Shown: piece after piece, positions 9,461 to 17,914 of the stretch
Layout of the letters: each line of letters begins with the position of its first letter
Position numbering within the stretch: the stretch's first letter is position 1
From: Vulcanimicrobiota bacterium
Lineage (GTDB): Bacteria; Vulcanimicrobiota; Xenobia; Xenobiales; Xenobiaceae
Length of the DNA stretch: 64,000 nucleotides
Direction: 5' to 3'
NCBI GenBank assembly: GCA_944322965.1
Contig: CALUQR010000003.1
Coordinates: forward strand, 186,001-250,000
Notes under the pieces: model-generated
Seen by the model: only the letters and a program-made list of their open reading frames with translations
What the model was told of the DNA's origin: nothing
Databases searched by the model: none
Made by a program: the position numbers and the translations under genes

Positions 9461-10792
9461 TTAAAGTCGGCGCAAGATGAGCTCTAAGAGCTGCTCCGCC
9501 GTATCGCGCAGGTCTTCCACGCTAGGAAACTCTTGGGGTAGCGAGGGCTCTTCCTCTAAGGGAGGCTCGCTAACTTCCGACTCCTCCTGGGTCTCATCGT
9601 CAGTTTGGGACTCGGCCTCAACCTGAGGCTCGGCCTCCTCTTCCACCTCTAAGGGGTAGGCCCACAGATCGTCGCTTAAGCGCTGGCGCAGCTCTCTATC
9701 GTGCAGCTGGGTGGCGGAGGGCTGGCCCTCCTCGTAGTCGCGCAAGTAGGCCTCGTAGAGTTTATCGTCGCTCTGTAAGCGCTCGCTTAAGTCTTCCCAA
9801 CTAGAAGTATAGAGGGGGTTATCGCAATAATCTAAGTACTTCTCTAAGCCTGGGCCCAAATAGCGCACTTCCCAACTGATGGTACTGGGCTCCCCATCTT
9901 CAGGGTAAAATTCCACTTGGTAGAGGCGGTAATTAGCTTGTCTGCCCTCTCTAGTAGCTAGAGAGCCCGCTACCAATAAGGGGACGGAGCGCCCCTCGTC
10001 TAAGTAGAGCGCGTGCTTAGAGGCGCCCTCGGTCCCGCCCGCTAAGATAGAGACCTTACCCGGATAGCGGGCTAAGATTTGGGCTAAATCCTTCCAGGCC
10101 CCCCGATCCCAGAGTTTCTCCCCCTCTAAAGTCCACTCTAAGGGGGGCAGGGAGCTTAAAAGAAGGGCCGTCTCCTGGGGGCCTAAGCCCTTTAACTCGC
10201 CCTCTAACCACTCCCAAGTGCGCTGGCGCTGCTCTTTAAGAGCCCGGGGGCTATAAGTATTATCGTGGGCCATTAAAAGGGAGTTTAAGCTGAGGACCTT
10301 GAGAGAGCCCAACTTATGGGGATAAGTCCCATTACCCAAGTCGTCTAAGTAGTACCCCTCCCCCAGAGCTTCCCGCCAATTACTTAAGATGGGCTCCATA
10401 ACTTTAGGGGCGCTAGAGCGCTCTGAGCCAAAGTCCTCAGGGCCCAAAGCTAAGAGGAGGGGGATCTCTTCTATTACCAAGGGGTCAATATACTTATCGA
10501 TAAATTGGGTCAACCGCTCCTCTAAGCGGGGCAATTCCAAAGAGCTACCCTCTACCATCCCGCCCCCCAAGATAATAACTGGCGCTAGCTCCCCCTCCTT
10601 ACCCTCCTTATAGGCCTCCTCCCACAGAGCCTGGGAAGTAGCCGGAGACCAGCGCAAGTGGGACCAATAGATAAAGGAGACGGGCTGGGGCTCATGGTCA
10701 GAACCCTCTTGGCTAAAGACCCAACCCCCTAGGGCCCAGACTAAGGCCAGGGCCAGAGTAAAGATCATAAAGAAGCGCCGCAATCGCAACAT
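9461..10792 (-). CDS. Exported pseudo-phosphoesterase, metal ligands lost
   Basis: 443 residues, collinear with the active-looking neighbour (8078-9388) and clearly its paralogue: signal peptide, shared framework such as YYLDDLGNGTYPHKLG against YYLNELGNGIYPQELG, and the same order of blocks. Every metal motif is altered: ADIH is SHLR (44-47), LGGDMVD is LGGGMVE (about 75-81), GNND is GPED, SHIPP is SSLPP and SAHTH is AGGTE. Hydrolysis is therefore very unlikely. The tail from about residue 375 is strongly acidic. The frame is intact for its full length, so the gene is probably functional as a binding or regulatory partner. GGAG precedes the ATG at 10792. Confidence 0.8.
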   Translation of the reverse strand: MLRLRRFFMIFTLALALVWALGGWVFSQEGSDHEPQPVSFIYWSHLRWSPATSQALWEEAYKEGKEGELAPVIILGGGMVEGSSLELPRLEERLTQFIDKYIDPLVIEEIPLLLALGPEDFGSERSSAPKVMEPILSNWREALGEGYYLDDLGNGTYPHKLGSLKVLSLNSLLMAHDNTYSPRALKEQRQRTWEWLEGELKGLGPQETALLLSSLPPLEWTLEGEKLWDRGAWKDLAQILARYPGKVSILAGGTEGASKHALYLDEGRSVPLLVAGSLATREGRQANYRLYQVEFYPEDGEPSTISWEVRYLGPGLEKYLDYCDNPLYTSSWEDLSERLQSDDKLYEAYLRDYEEGQPSATQLHDRELRQRLSDDLWAYPLEVEEEAEPQVEAESQTDDETQEESEVSEPPLEEEPSLPQEFPSVEDLRDTAEQLLELILRRL

Positions 10793-10816
10793 AGGGAACT
10801 CCTCAACTTACAAAGT

Positions 10817-10865
10817 AAAAAAAGACTCGACCTCTAGGATAACGGATCGCCTCCTAGAGATCGAG
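10817..10865 (-). terminator. Rho-independent terminator of the rubrerythrin gene
   Basis: On the minus strand a near-perfect stem (CTCGATCTCTAGGA pairing with TCCTAGAGGTCGAG) is followed by seven T. It lies 47 bases after the rubrerythrin stop and before the pseudo-phosphoesterase start. The CTCTAG core resembles the terminator at 9405-9453. Confidence 0.85.
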
Positions 10866-10911
10866 CCCCGGAGGGCGCTAAGGGCGCCCTTTAGAGAGCT
10901 CAAACTCTAAA

Positions 10912-11451
10912 TTAGTAATTCTCGGCCCGAATCTGGAAGTAAGCCTGGTCGTGACCGCAGACGGGGCACTTGGCCGGGGCCTTCTTGCCGATGACGATGT
11001 TGCCGCACTGCAAGCACTGCCAGATGGTATCTCCATCGCGAGAGAAGACTAAGCCGCCCTCGATATTGGCTAACAACTTGCGATAACGCTCCTCGTGGGT
11101 CTTCTCGATCTTACCTACGGCCCGGAAGAGGCGAGCCAACTCGGTGAAGCCCTCTTCCTCGGCGACCTGGGCGAACTCGGCGTACATGTTGGTCCACTCG
11201 TAGTTCTCGCCCGCGGCGGCGTCTAAGAGATTCTCGGTGGTGGTGGGGATGCCGCCGTTGTGCAGGTGCTTAAACCACAGCTCGGCGTGCTCACGCTCGT
11301 TCTCAGCGGTCTCCATGAAGAGGTCAGCGATCTGCTGGTAGCCCTCTTTGCGAGCCTTAGAAGCGTAGAACCAGTATTTATTGCGGGCCTGAGACTCACC
11401 GGCAAAAGCGGTCTGTAAGTTTTTCTCAGTTCGGCTACCCTTGAGTTCCAT
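10912..11451 (-). CDS. rbr: Rubrerythrin
   Basis: 179 residues. Rubrerythrin reduces hydrogen peroxide in anaerobes, using a diiron four-helix bundle and a rubredoxin-type centre. Iron ligands are visible in [11 protein letters not shown], in [10 protein letters not shown] and in the repeated helix EKTHEERY. The C-terminal rubredoxin domain has CLQCGN and CPVCGHD. The start at 11451 is preceded by an AGGAGG-type site. It lies 100 bases downstream of the rubredoxin-flavoprotein gene on the same strand; together they look like an oxygen/peroxide defence pair. Confidence 0.97.
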   Translation of the reverse strand: MELKGSRTEKNLQTAFAGESQARNKYWFYASKARKEGYQQIADLFMETAENEREHAELWFKHLHNGGIPTTTENLLDAAAGENYEWTNMYAEFAQVAEEEGFTELARLFRAVGKIEKTHEERYRKLLANIEGGLVFSRDGDTIWQCLQCGNIVIGKKAPAKCPVCGHDQAYFQIRAENY

Positions 11452-11551
11452 ATTATGTTTCCTCCTTGAAGCCGCTCCGCACTGCCTGACGGCGGCAGCC
11501 TGGGAGACGACTTGTCATTTAACTCTTTAACTAGGGGTCGACTAGCTAATC

Positions 11552-12331
11552 TCAGTCGACCTCGACGTCTATATAGTCGAAAGCCTCCGCTCCATGTTTA
11601 CAGAGCGGGCAGATATAATCGGGCGGTAAGACGTCGCCGCCCTCATAGACGTAACCGCAGACCCGGCAGACCCAGCGCTTGACCGTCTTGCCCTTAGGAG
11701 CGGCCACGGGAGCGCTCTCCTGTTCCCGATGGAAGTGGCCCGCCGCCACCCCGCAGAGGGGACAGATAAAGTCTTTAGGCAGAGGTCCCTCGTGGACGTA
11801 GCCGCAGACGTCGCACACCCAACGCTCGGGACGAGGCGGCGTAGCTTTGGCCCCGGGACGGGGTTTAATATGTTGCTGGTAATAATCGTAAGTCAGGGCC
11901 GGGGTATCGCTCAAAGTCTTAGACTCTACTACTTCGGCAAAGAACATGAGGTGGGTGCCTAAATCCTTAACCTCAATGACCCGGCAGAGTAAGTAGGCGC
12001 TGCAGGCCTCCTCTAAGTAGGGCAGGCGATCTTCACCCGCCAACTGGTGGGGGAAGCCCTGGAACTTGTCGACCTCGCGCCCACTGGCGAAACCGAAATG
12101 CTTAATGAGCTCAAAGGAGGTCTCAATATTGAGCATAGAGACCGTAAATTCCCGGCTCTCACAGATCATATCGGCGGTTCGGTTGGCCTTATTGACCGCC
12201 ACCGCCACCACTACCGGATCGTTAGTAACCTGAGTTACCGTATTGACGATACAGCCGTTGAGTTTCTCCCCCACGCGCGTGCAGAGCACGTACAGACCAT
12301 AGCTGATCTTAAAGAGCGCTGAAGTATCCAC
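11552..12331 (-). CDS. Flavin reductase-like protein with two C-terminal rubredoxin domains (Hrb-type)
   Basis: About 259 residues. Residues 1-150 are an FMN-binding flavin reductase-like domain, beginning VDTSALFKISYGLYVLCTR and including NGCIVNTVTQVTNDP. Two rubredoxin domains follow, with CDVCGYVHEG/CPLCG and CRVCGYVYEG/CPLCK. High-molecular-weight rubredoxins of this kind pass electrons from NAD(P)H to flavodiiron oxygen or NO reductases in anaerobes such as Moorella. Having two rubredoxin domains rather than one is unusual. The GTG at 12331 has GGAGAGG upstream and matches the family N terminus; a longer reading frame to 12415 adds an unlike segment. No flavodiiron partner is in the window. 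Confidence 0.88.
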   Translation of the reverse strand: MDTSALFKISYGLYVLCTRVGEKLNGCIVNTVTQVTNDPVVVAVAVNKANRTADMICESREFTVSMLNIETSFELIKHFGFASGREVDKFQGFPHQLAGEDRLPYLEEACSAYLLCRVIEVKDLGTHLMFFAEVVESKTLSDTPALTYDYYQQHIKPRPGAKATPPRPERWVCDVCGYVHEGPLPKDFICPLCGVAAGHFHREQESAPVAAPKGKTVKRWVCRVCGYVYEGGDVLPPDYICPLCKHGAEAFDYIDVEVD

Positions 12332-12522
12332 TAGCTCACCCTCTCCACCACAAAATAGCGACGACCCAGTAATAGCAAAAATCTGGACCCTCAGCCCCCC
12401 TCTCCTAGCCCCCAAATCCCTACTTTCAGAAGGCTAAAGGGCAGTTCTCAGAGCGGTTAGACAATCCTCTAAGGAGAATGTAAAATTAGCAAGACATTTT
12501 CTCGAGAGAAGGGCGCTTAGCC

Positions 12523-12984
12523 ATGGAAGGGATAAAGATCGGCCAGCTGGCTCAGATGTGCGGCTGCCAAGTGGGAACCATCCACTACTACGAGCGGGAA
12601 GGGCTCCTCCCCCCGCCCCCGCGCAGCGAGGGCAATTACCGACTCTACCAGCAAGGGGAGATCGAGCGCCTGCGCTTTATCCTCCACTGCCGCCGCCATG
12701 GCATGAATTTGCGTGAAATAAAGGAACTTTTGTCTTTTAAAGATCACCCCACCGTCCAATGCGACTGGATCAACTCCCTCTTAGAGCGCCACATTAAGAC
12801 TTTAGGCGAACAGATCGCCTCCCTGCAGGCCCTGCAGGAGAGCTTGCGCGAGCTCTCCCACAACTGCTCGGGGGGCAAACACGGAGAGTGCGGCATCCTC
12901 ACTAGCCTGCAGGGTTCCGACGGCTGCCCTCACTGTCACGCCTGCAGCGCCCCTAATGGATCTCCAAAGCCCCGGAGAGCTTAA
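12523..12984 (+). CDS. MerR-family regulator of the Cd/Pb-responsive type
   Basis: 153 residues. The N-terminal winged helix-turn-helix reads IKIGQLAQMCGCQVGTIHYY then REGLLPPPPRSEGNYRLY, and a dimerisation helix follows. The Cys of VQCDWINSLLERHI and the later pair HNCSGGKHGEC lie where CadR and PbrR place their metal-binding Cys. The tail CPHCHACSAP adds a His/Cys-rich extension. It probably activates a metal-export promoter, but no heavy-metal ATPase is beside it; the CDF transporter at 26 kb is a possible but distant target. Its 3' end overlaps the convergent pseudo-nucleotidase gene by 32 bases. Confidence 0.88.
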   Translation: MEGIKIGQLAQMCGCQVGTIHYYEREGLLPPPPRSEGNYRLYQQGEIERLRFILHCRRHGMNLREIKELLSFKDHPTVQCDWINSLLERHIKTLGEQIASLQALQESLRELSHNCSGGKHGECGILTSLQGSDGCPHCHACSAPNGSPKPRRA

Positions 12985-13663
12985 CTTGCAAACTCCCCAA
13001 ACTCTGGGGGCCGGGCACGGCGGGCGCTAAGAGGGAGTTGCCTAAACGCATACTCTCCTCTAAGCCGGGCGTACTCTGACCGCTCAAGATGATCTTGGTG
13101 AAGGGCCCCTCTTTGGCCAGGGCTAAGTTCTGGTTGGCGTCCAACTGGGAGAGGATAACGACCACCGTGGAGGCCGGATCGAAACCCTCTACCGCCCACT
13201 CTAAGGCCTCTTTATAAGAGAGGAGCTCATTATCGGGGAAGGGGGCGGGATGGGCCATCCCTAAAATGAGCGCCTTCTCATCCTGGCGCTCTTTTATTAG
13301 GCGGCGCTCGTAATAATCGCCCTCCCCCAGGCCGCGCCAATTAGTAGCTAAGAAGGGGAAGTTAGCTAAGCGGGCCAGGCGTTTATACTGTTGGGTATCT
13401 AAAAGGTCCTCGCGGCTGGGGGTCAAGGCGTCGTACTGGAGGTAGTTATAGACCTTAACTTGGGCCTCTCCGCGCACTGGTCCCAACTCTAGGGGGCCGC
13501 AAAAGGAGCCCGTATCGCACATTAAGAGTTGAGGGTGGGCCTGGCGCTCCTTCTTAATGAGAGTAGCTAAGTAAGGTAAGCGCTCTAAGTTGCCGCGAAT
13601 ATTGCCCGTATAGCGGATCTCCAGCTGTTGCTGGTCATGCCAGGTTAGATGTTGGGAGCTCAT
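12953..13663 (-). CDS. 5'-nucleotidase/UshA-like protein without metal ligands
   Basis: 236 residues from the ATG at 13663. The protein is collinear with the N-terminal metallophosphatase domain of UshA/CpdB-type nucleotidases: the block GNLERLPYLATLIKKERQ corresponds to the family's GGLARLATLIKKIR, followed by the DAG, NALGYDAMT and GGH blocks. All ligand motifs are changed: TNDxHG is TGNIRG (19-24), DAGD is DTGS (50-53), GNHEF is PSRED, SHLG is SQLD and GGHTHT is SGQSTP. No nucleotide-binding C-terminal domain and no signal peptide are present. A longer start at 13756 is possible but would leave only 27 bases for the divergent mnmA promoter. Hydrolase activity is unlikely. Confidence 0.75.
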   Translation of the reverse strand: MSSQHLTWHDQQQLEIRYTGNIRGNLERLPYLATLIKKERQAHPQLLMCDTGSFCGPLELGPVRGEAQVKVYNYLQYDALTPSREDLLDTQQYKRLARLANFPFLATNWRGLGEGDYYERRLIKERQDEKALILGMAHPAPFPDNELLSYKEALEWAVEGFDPASTVVVILSQLDANQNLALAKEGPFTKIILSGQSTPGLEESMRLGNSLLAPAVPGPQSLGSLQVKLSGALEIH

Positions 13664-13783
13664 CTTCTTTGGGAACCTTCTCTCTTCTAAAAGACCCCGC
13701 CCTGGGGATCTAGGGGAGGATCCTTTAGTCAGTAAGAGCGAAGCTCCTCCGCTCATTTTTACCTCAATGATAAGGAAAGATCC

Positions 13784-14884
13784 GTGTCTAGCCCCAGCGC
13801 CCTAGTCGCCATGAGCGGAGGAGTAGATAGCTCCCTGGCCGCCTACCTCTTAAAAGCCAGCCACTACCAATTGCGCGGCATAACCGCCACCCTCTGCGAC
13901 CCCCGCTGTCCAGGATTAGAGAGCAGCTGTCAGAACGGACGCGACGCCCAAGATGCGGCCGCCGTAGCTGAGCGTCTAGGCTTTAGCCATGAGACCCTCA
14001 ATTATTGCGCCTCCTTCCGGGAGCGGGTCATTGAGCCTTTCGTCAACTCCTATCTCCAAGGTTTGACCCCTAACCCCTGCATTGAGTGTAACCGCCACCT
14101 CAAATTTAAAAAGCTCTATGAGTTGCGGGCCCAGTGGGGTTTAGAGTATCTAGCTACGGGCCACTACGCGCGCTCTAGCTACGATCCCCAAAGCGGGCGC
14201 TACTACTTAGAGAGGGCCCGAGACCGCCATAAGGACCAGAGTTACGTCCTCTATTTTTTGAGCCAAGAGCAGTTGGCCCATACCCTCTTCCCCTTGGGAG
14301 ACTTAACTAAAGAGGAGGTGCGCCATAAGGCTCAGGAGCTAGGTTTAGCTACCGCCCACAAGGCGGAGAGCCAGGATATCTGTTTTATTAAGGGGGGCGA
14401 CTACGCAGCCTTTATTGAGGCCTATACGGGCCATCCCTCCCAGCCCGGCCCCATTCGCACCTTAGAGGGCCAGGTAGTAGGGCGCCACAAGGGGCTCATC
14501 CGCTACACTATAGGCCAACGGCGCGGCTTGGGGGTCAGTTACCCGGAGCCCCTCTTCGTGTGGGCTAAAGATCTGGCTAATAATACCCTCTTAGTCTGTA
14601 CCGCCTCCCAATTAGTTACCAACTACCTCCTAGTGGGCGGGATCAACTGGATGGCTCTACCCTCCTTAGAGGGGGAGTACCCCTGCCAAATTAAGGTGCG
14701 CTACTCCTCTACCCCCCAGCCAGCCCTCTTATCCCCCGCCCCCCAGGGCCAAGTCTTAGTCCACTTGCTCCAACCGGCGGCCGGAGTGGCCTGCGGGCAG
14801 GCGGCCGTCTTCTATGAGGGGGATATCCTCTTGGGCGGGGGGACTATTATCTATAGCGGCAGCGAGGCCCCCCGTGTACGATAA
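13784..14884 (+). CDS. mnmA: tRNA-specific 2-thiouridylase
   Basis: 366 residues, normal for MnmA, which makes the 2-thio group of wobble uridine 34 in tRNA-Lys, Glu and Gln. It has the PP-loop ALVAMSGGVDSSLAAYLLK, the catalytic Cys regions TPNPCIECNRHLKF and ESQDICFIKGGDY, GHYAR, KDQSYVLYFL and YTIGQRRGLG. The start is GTG at 13784 with AAGGAAAG just upstream. The 3' end overlaps the EamA gene by 11 bases, so the two are probably translationally coupled. Confidence 0.96.
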   Translation: MSSPSALVAMSGGVDSSLAAYLLKASHYQLRGITATLCDPRCPGLESSCQNGRDAQDAAAVAERLGFSHETLNYCASFRERVIEPFVNSYLQGLTPNPCIECNRHLKFKKLYELRAQWGLEYLATGHYARSSYDPQSGRYYLERARDRHKDQSYVLYFLSQEQLAHTLFPLGDLTKEEVRHKAQELGLATAHKAESQDICFIKGGDYAAFIEAYTGHPSQPGPIRTLEGQVVGRHKGLIRYTIGQRRGLGVSYPEPLFVWAKDLANNTLLVCTASQLVTNYLLVGGINWMALPSLEGEYPCQIKVRYSSTPQPALLSPAPQGQVLVHLLQPAAGVACGQAAVFYEGDILLGGGTIIYSGSEAPRVR

Positions 14885-15785
14885 CGCCCTCTTGTGGGTC
14901 AGCCTCATGGTCCTAGCTACGGCGGTGCAGCCCATCTTAGTCAAGTTAGGTTATCGCACCCAGCTAGACGCCGCCCAGTTGCTCTTAGTAAAAAACTTAC
15001 TCTCGGCCCTCATAGTCCTCCCCGCCTGGCGCTATTTCCGCTGGCTCAAACTCCAAGAGGCCTACCATATCGGGCGCATTAGCCTCTTAATCTTGGGGGT
15101 CAACGGCTTCTCCCTTTTAGCCTTAGAGCGCCTGCCCGCCGCGGTAGTAGTGACTTTAACTACTACCGTCCCCCTCTTAGTAGGCTCGGTCAATTCCCTT
15201 TTAGGGCGGGAGCGCCTCAAGCCGCGCTTTTGGCTGGGGGTCAGTTTGGCTTTTATGGGGGTCTTACTAGTGACCCAAATCCTCTGGGCCTGGGGTAAGG
15301 GCTGGGAGGAGGCGCTCAATCTCTGGGGCCTCTTAGCCTGCGCGGGGGCCATAGCTTGCGCCGTTACTTATAGGGTCAATATGCAAGTCCTAACCCACCG
15401 CTTTGAGCCCCACTTACTCTGGATCTGGGCCTTTTGGATTAACGCTCTGGCCGTGGGCTTAGTCTTAACCCCCTGGACGCCTCTACCCCCTACTAGCGAT
15501 TGGCCCTTAGCTTTGGGGGTGGGCTTATCGGCCGCTATCGCCAATAGCGCCTTCATCTGGTCTATCCGCTTAGTGGGGGCCACCTCCACCTCTTCCTTCC
15601 AACTCTTGCAGCGCCCCTTAATTATCCTCTCTACAGCCCTCATCTTGGGCGAGAGCCTCACCCCCAGCCAGTGGTTAGGGGCCCTCTTAGTAGTAGCGGG
15701 CGTCCCCTTAGCCCAGCCCTCCCGCCCTAAGTCTCCAGAGCCCCCTAAGTCTCCAGAGGCTCCTCCCCTTGAGCCTGGCAATTAG
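14874..15785 (+). CDS. EamA/DMT-family transporter
   Basis: About 303 residues with roughly ten hydrophobic segments in two homologous halves, the EamA plan of inner-membrane drug/metabolite transporters. The motif EALGxx-like end of the second half reads STALILGESLTPSQWLGALL. The C terminus is a short Pro/Glu-rich tail. The GTG at 14874, preceded by GAGG and six bases, starts at the first membrane helix and overlaps the mnmA stop; a longer frame from 14814 lies wholly inside mnmA. The substrate cannot be told. The 3' end overlaps the convergent Fur-type gene by 41 bases. Confidence 0.85.
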   Translation: MYDNALLWVSLMVLATAVQPILVKLGYRTQLDAAQLLLVKNLLSALIVLPAWRYFRWLKLQEAYHIGRISLLILGVNGFSLLALERLPAAVVVTLTTTVPLLVGSVNSLLGRERLKPRFWLGVSLAFMGVLLVTQILWAWGKGWEEALNLWGLLACAGAIACAVTYRVNMQVLTHRFEPHLLWIWAFWINALAVGLVLTPWTPLPPTSDWPLALGVGLSAAIANSAFIWSIRLVGATSTSSFQLLQRPLIILSTALILGESLTPSQWLGALLVVAGVPLAQPSRPKSPEPPKSPEAPPLEPGN

Positions 15786-16143
15786 AGCATAAGCCCTTTA
15801 AGATCACCTCGCAGCCGCTAATTTGGAAGTGGGGATCGGCGCTCACTTGGGGTTCCATCTTTAAACTGGCGGGATCGAGGTCGAAGACCTGGCGGCAGCG
15901 TTGGCAGTAGGCGTGGCCCGTCCAGAGGTTGGTGCACTTATCGAAACGACACTTGCCGTCGGGGAAGGTCAGGCGGGTCAGTTCCCCGCGGTCGGCCATC
16001 GTATTGAGGTGGCGGTAGATAGTGGCCAGACTGATATTGGGGGTCGTCTCCCGCACCTTAAAAAAGACCTCCTCCGCCGTCAGATGTTGGGGAGAGTCTT
16101 CAAAGACCTGTTCGATAGCATTCTTCTGTCTGGTAATACCCAC
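15745..16143 (-). CDS. Fur/PerR-family metalloregulator
   Basis: 132 residues. The winged helix shows HLTAEEVFFKVRETTPNISL and ATIYRHLNTMADRGEL, the DNA-reading part of Fur proteins. The structural zinc site is complete: CQRC and CSNC. In the regulatory site the usual HxH before the first CxxC reads TGHAYC, so one PerR/Fur metal-binding His is absent, while RFD with its Asp is kept. It could be a PerR-like peroxide sensor, a Zur, or an atypical sensor. The start is GTG at 16143, with only a weak upstream purine stretch. An oxidative-stress role would fit rubrerythrin and the rubredoxin protein, but that is inference. Confidence 0.88.
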   Translation of the reverse strand: MGITRQKNAIEQVFEDSPQHLTAEEVFFKVRETTPNISLATIYRHLNTMADRGELTRLTFPDGKCRFDKCTNLWTGHAYCQRCRQVFDLDPASLKMEPQVSADPHFQISGCEVILKGLCSNCQAQGEEPLET

Positions 16144-16242
16144 GCTCTTGATACTAGCAAAAAATAGGGGCCAGGGGAATAGTAGCCGCCCTGGGGGCTA
16201 GAAGGGGAATTTAGAGCTAATCATTAATTTTAGAGGAGAGTT

Positions 16243-17895
16243 ATGGAGTCTCAACCCCCGCTATACGCCCTTCCGCCCACTCCCGCTCCCTCTAGCGCTC
16301 CTTATCTTAAAGTTCGGGAGCGGCTCTTCTCCTTGGTAGAGCGGGGGCTAGGTCTGCCCCTGACCTTAATTTGGGAGCCTCAGGGCGGGATGCGCTCTCT
16401 AGGCCCCCTCAGCCACCCCTTCTGGCTGGCCTTAGTAGAGTCGCCCCTCTGGCGAGAGATCTTGCCCCCGGCGCTCCCCTCCTTAGCCCCCGACCCTTTG
16501 CGGCGCTTAGAGCTGCCCGGCCCCCTCTACTTTGGGATCTACCCTCTAGAGACCGTCTTGGCGGGCCCCGCCTACCTCTTAGTGGGGCCTTGGGGAGGAT
16601 CTGAGCCCGAAGCTAGCTGCCTAGAGGCCTTGGGCCGCTGGACGGGTTGGACTGAAGAGCGCCTGCGCGCCTCTTGGCCCGCCCTACCTTTAGAGCCGCC
16701 CCCTTGCTTAGCCAAGGGTACTTTAGAGACCTTGGGCGCCCTCTTAGAAGGTATCGAAGAGTGGCGCGAGCAGCAACATACGGAGCGGGAGATGATGAAC
16801 CATCTCTACCAGCAGGCCCTGCGCCAACTGGAGGAGTTGGAGGCCCTCCAAGAGATAGGCCACTCCCTCAATAGTAGCGTCAATATGGCCCAGACCTTAG
16901 AGAAGGTCTTACAATGCGCCAGTTCCCTCTTAAAGGCCCAGAGCGTGGCCATCCTCTTAAAGGAGGAAGGGAGCCCCTACATGCATATTCGCGCCTCTTG
17001 CGGGCTCGATCCCCAAACGGTGGCCCAGACGCGCATCAAATTGGGGGAGCACGTCCCCGGGCGGGTAGCTTTAAATGGCCAGTCCCTCTCCCTCCCCCCT
17101 AGCGTCGATACCCAAGGCCAAGAGCGCGAGGCCGCCCTCTGCGTGCCCCTCAACGTCGACCATAAGGTAATTGGGGTCTTGAGTATTAGGGCTAAAGCGG
17201 GCGGCAGTCCCTTCAATTCTGACGACCTCCATCTGGCCCACCGCCTGGCCTCCATGTCGGCCGCCGCCTTAGAGAATGCCGACCTCCACCAGCGCCTGCG
17301 CCAACTCCTCTTAGAGTCGATTACGGCCTTAGCTAACGCTATTGACGCCCGCGACCCTTATACCCACGGCCACTCTGAGCGAGTAGCTAAATTGGCGGTA
17401 GCCGTAGGGGAGCGCCTCAACTTTACCGAGCAAGAGATCTGGGACCTGCGCCACGCGGCCTTACTTCACGATATAGGTAAGATCCGGGTGCCAGATGAGA
17501 TCTTAAATAAACCCCAGGCCTTAGACGACGCCGAATATGCGGAGATGCAACGCCATACTATCTATGGGGCGGCCATTATGCGCCCCGTCCAAAGCTTCCG
17601 CCACTTGGCCCCCTCCATCCTCCACCACCACGAGCGCTACGACGGCCAAGGTTACCCCGAGCATCTACAAGGGGAAGAGATCCCGCTAGCGGCCCGCATT
17701 ATCTCCCTAGTCGACTCCTTCGACGCCATGGTAACCGACCGCCCCTACCGCAAGGGGATGGAGCCCCGTCAGGCCCTAGAGATTATCTGCGCCCAGAGCG
17801 GGCGCCAGTTCGATCCTCGCTTAGTAGAGGTCTTCGCCCAACTCTTCCGGGAGGGTAAGCTCTTACCCCTAGAGGAGCTGAGCTACGCCCCTTAA
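16243..17895 (+). CDS. GAF-HD-GYP protein, probable c-di-GMP phosphodiesterase
   Basis: 550 residues without membrane segments. Residues 1-160 are an unrecognised Pro/Leu-rich region, 170-205 a coiled coil, about 205-345 a GAF domain and 355-540 an HD-GYP domain. The catalytic motifs are intact: HSERVAKLA, LLHDIGK (H409, D410) and HHERYDGQGYP near 462-472. HD-GYP enzymes hydrolyse c-di-GMP to GMP. The ATG at 16243 follows AGAGGAGAGTT. No partner gene is adjacent; the convergent neighbour is the DUF3089 gene, 19 bases away. The only GGDEF protein in the window looks inactive, so the source of the second messenger lies elsewhere. Confidence 0.92.
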   Translation: MESQPPLYALPPTPAPSSAPYLKVRERLFSLVERGLGLPLTLIWEPQGGMRSLGPLSHPFWLALVESPLWREILPPALPSLAPDPLRRLELPGPLYFGIYPLETVLAGPAYLLVGPWGGSEPEASCLEALGRWTGWTEERLRASWPALPLEPPPCLAKGTLETLGALLEGIEEWREQQHTEREMMNHLYQQALRQLEELEALQEIGHSLNSSVNMAQTLEKVLQCASSLLKAQSVAILLKEEGSPYMHIRASCGLDPQTVAQTRIKLGEHVPGRVALNGQSLSLPPSVDTQGQEREAALCVPLNVDHKVIGVLSIRAKAGGSPFNSDDLHLAHRLASMSAAALENADLHQRLRQLLLESITALANAIDARDPYTHGHSERVAKLAVAVGERLNFTEQEIWDLRHAALLHDIGKIRVPDEILNKPQALDDAEYAEMQRHTIYGAAIMRPVQSFRHLAPSILHHHERYDGQGYPEHLQGEEIPLAARIISLVDSFDAMVTDRPYRKGMEPRQALEIICAQSGRQFDPRLVEVFAQLFREGKLLPLEELSYAP

Positions 17896-17914
17896 CTTAA
17901 ACTCGAAGCCCCGG

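Noticed and set aside
13664-13756. Longer N terminus of the pseudo-nucleotidase
   Set aside because: It has low complexity, does not match the family, and would nearly reach the divergent mnmA start.
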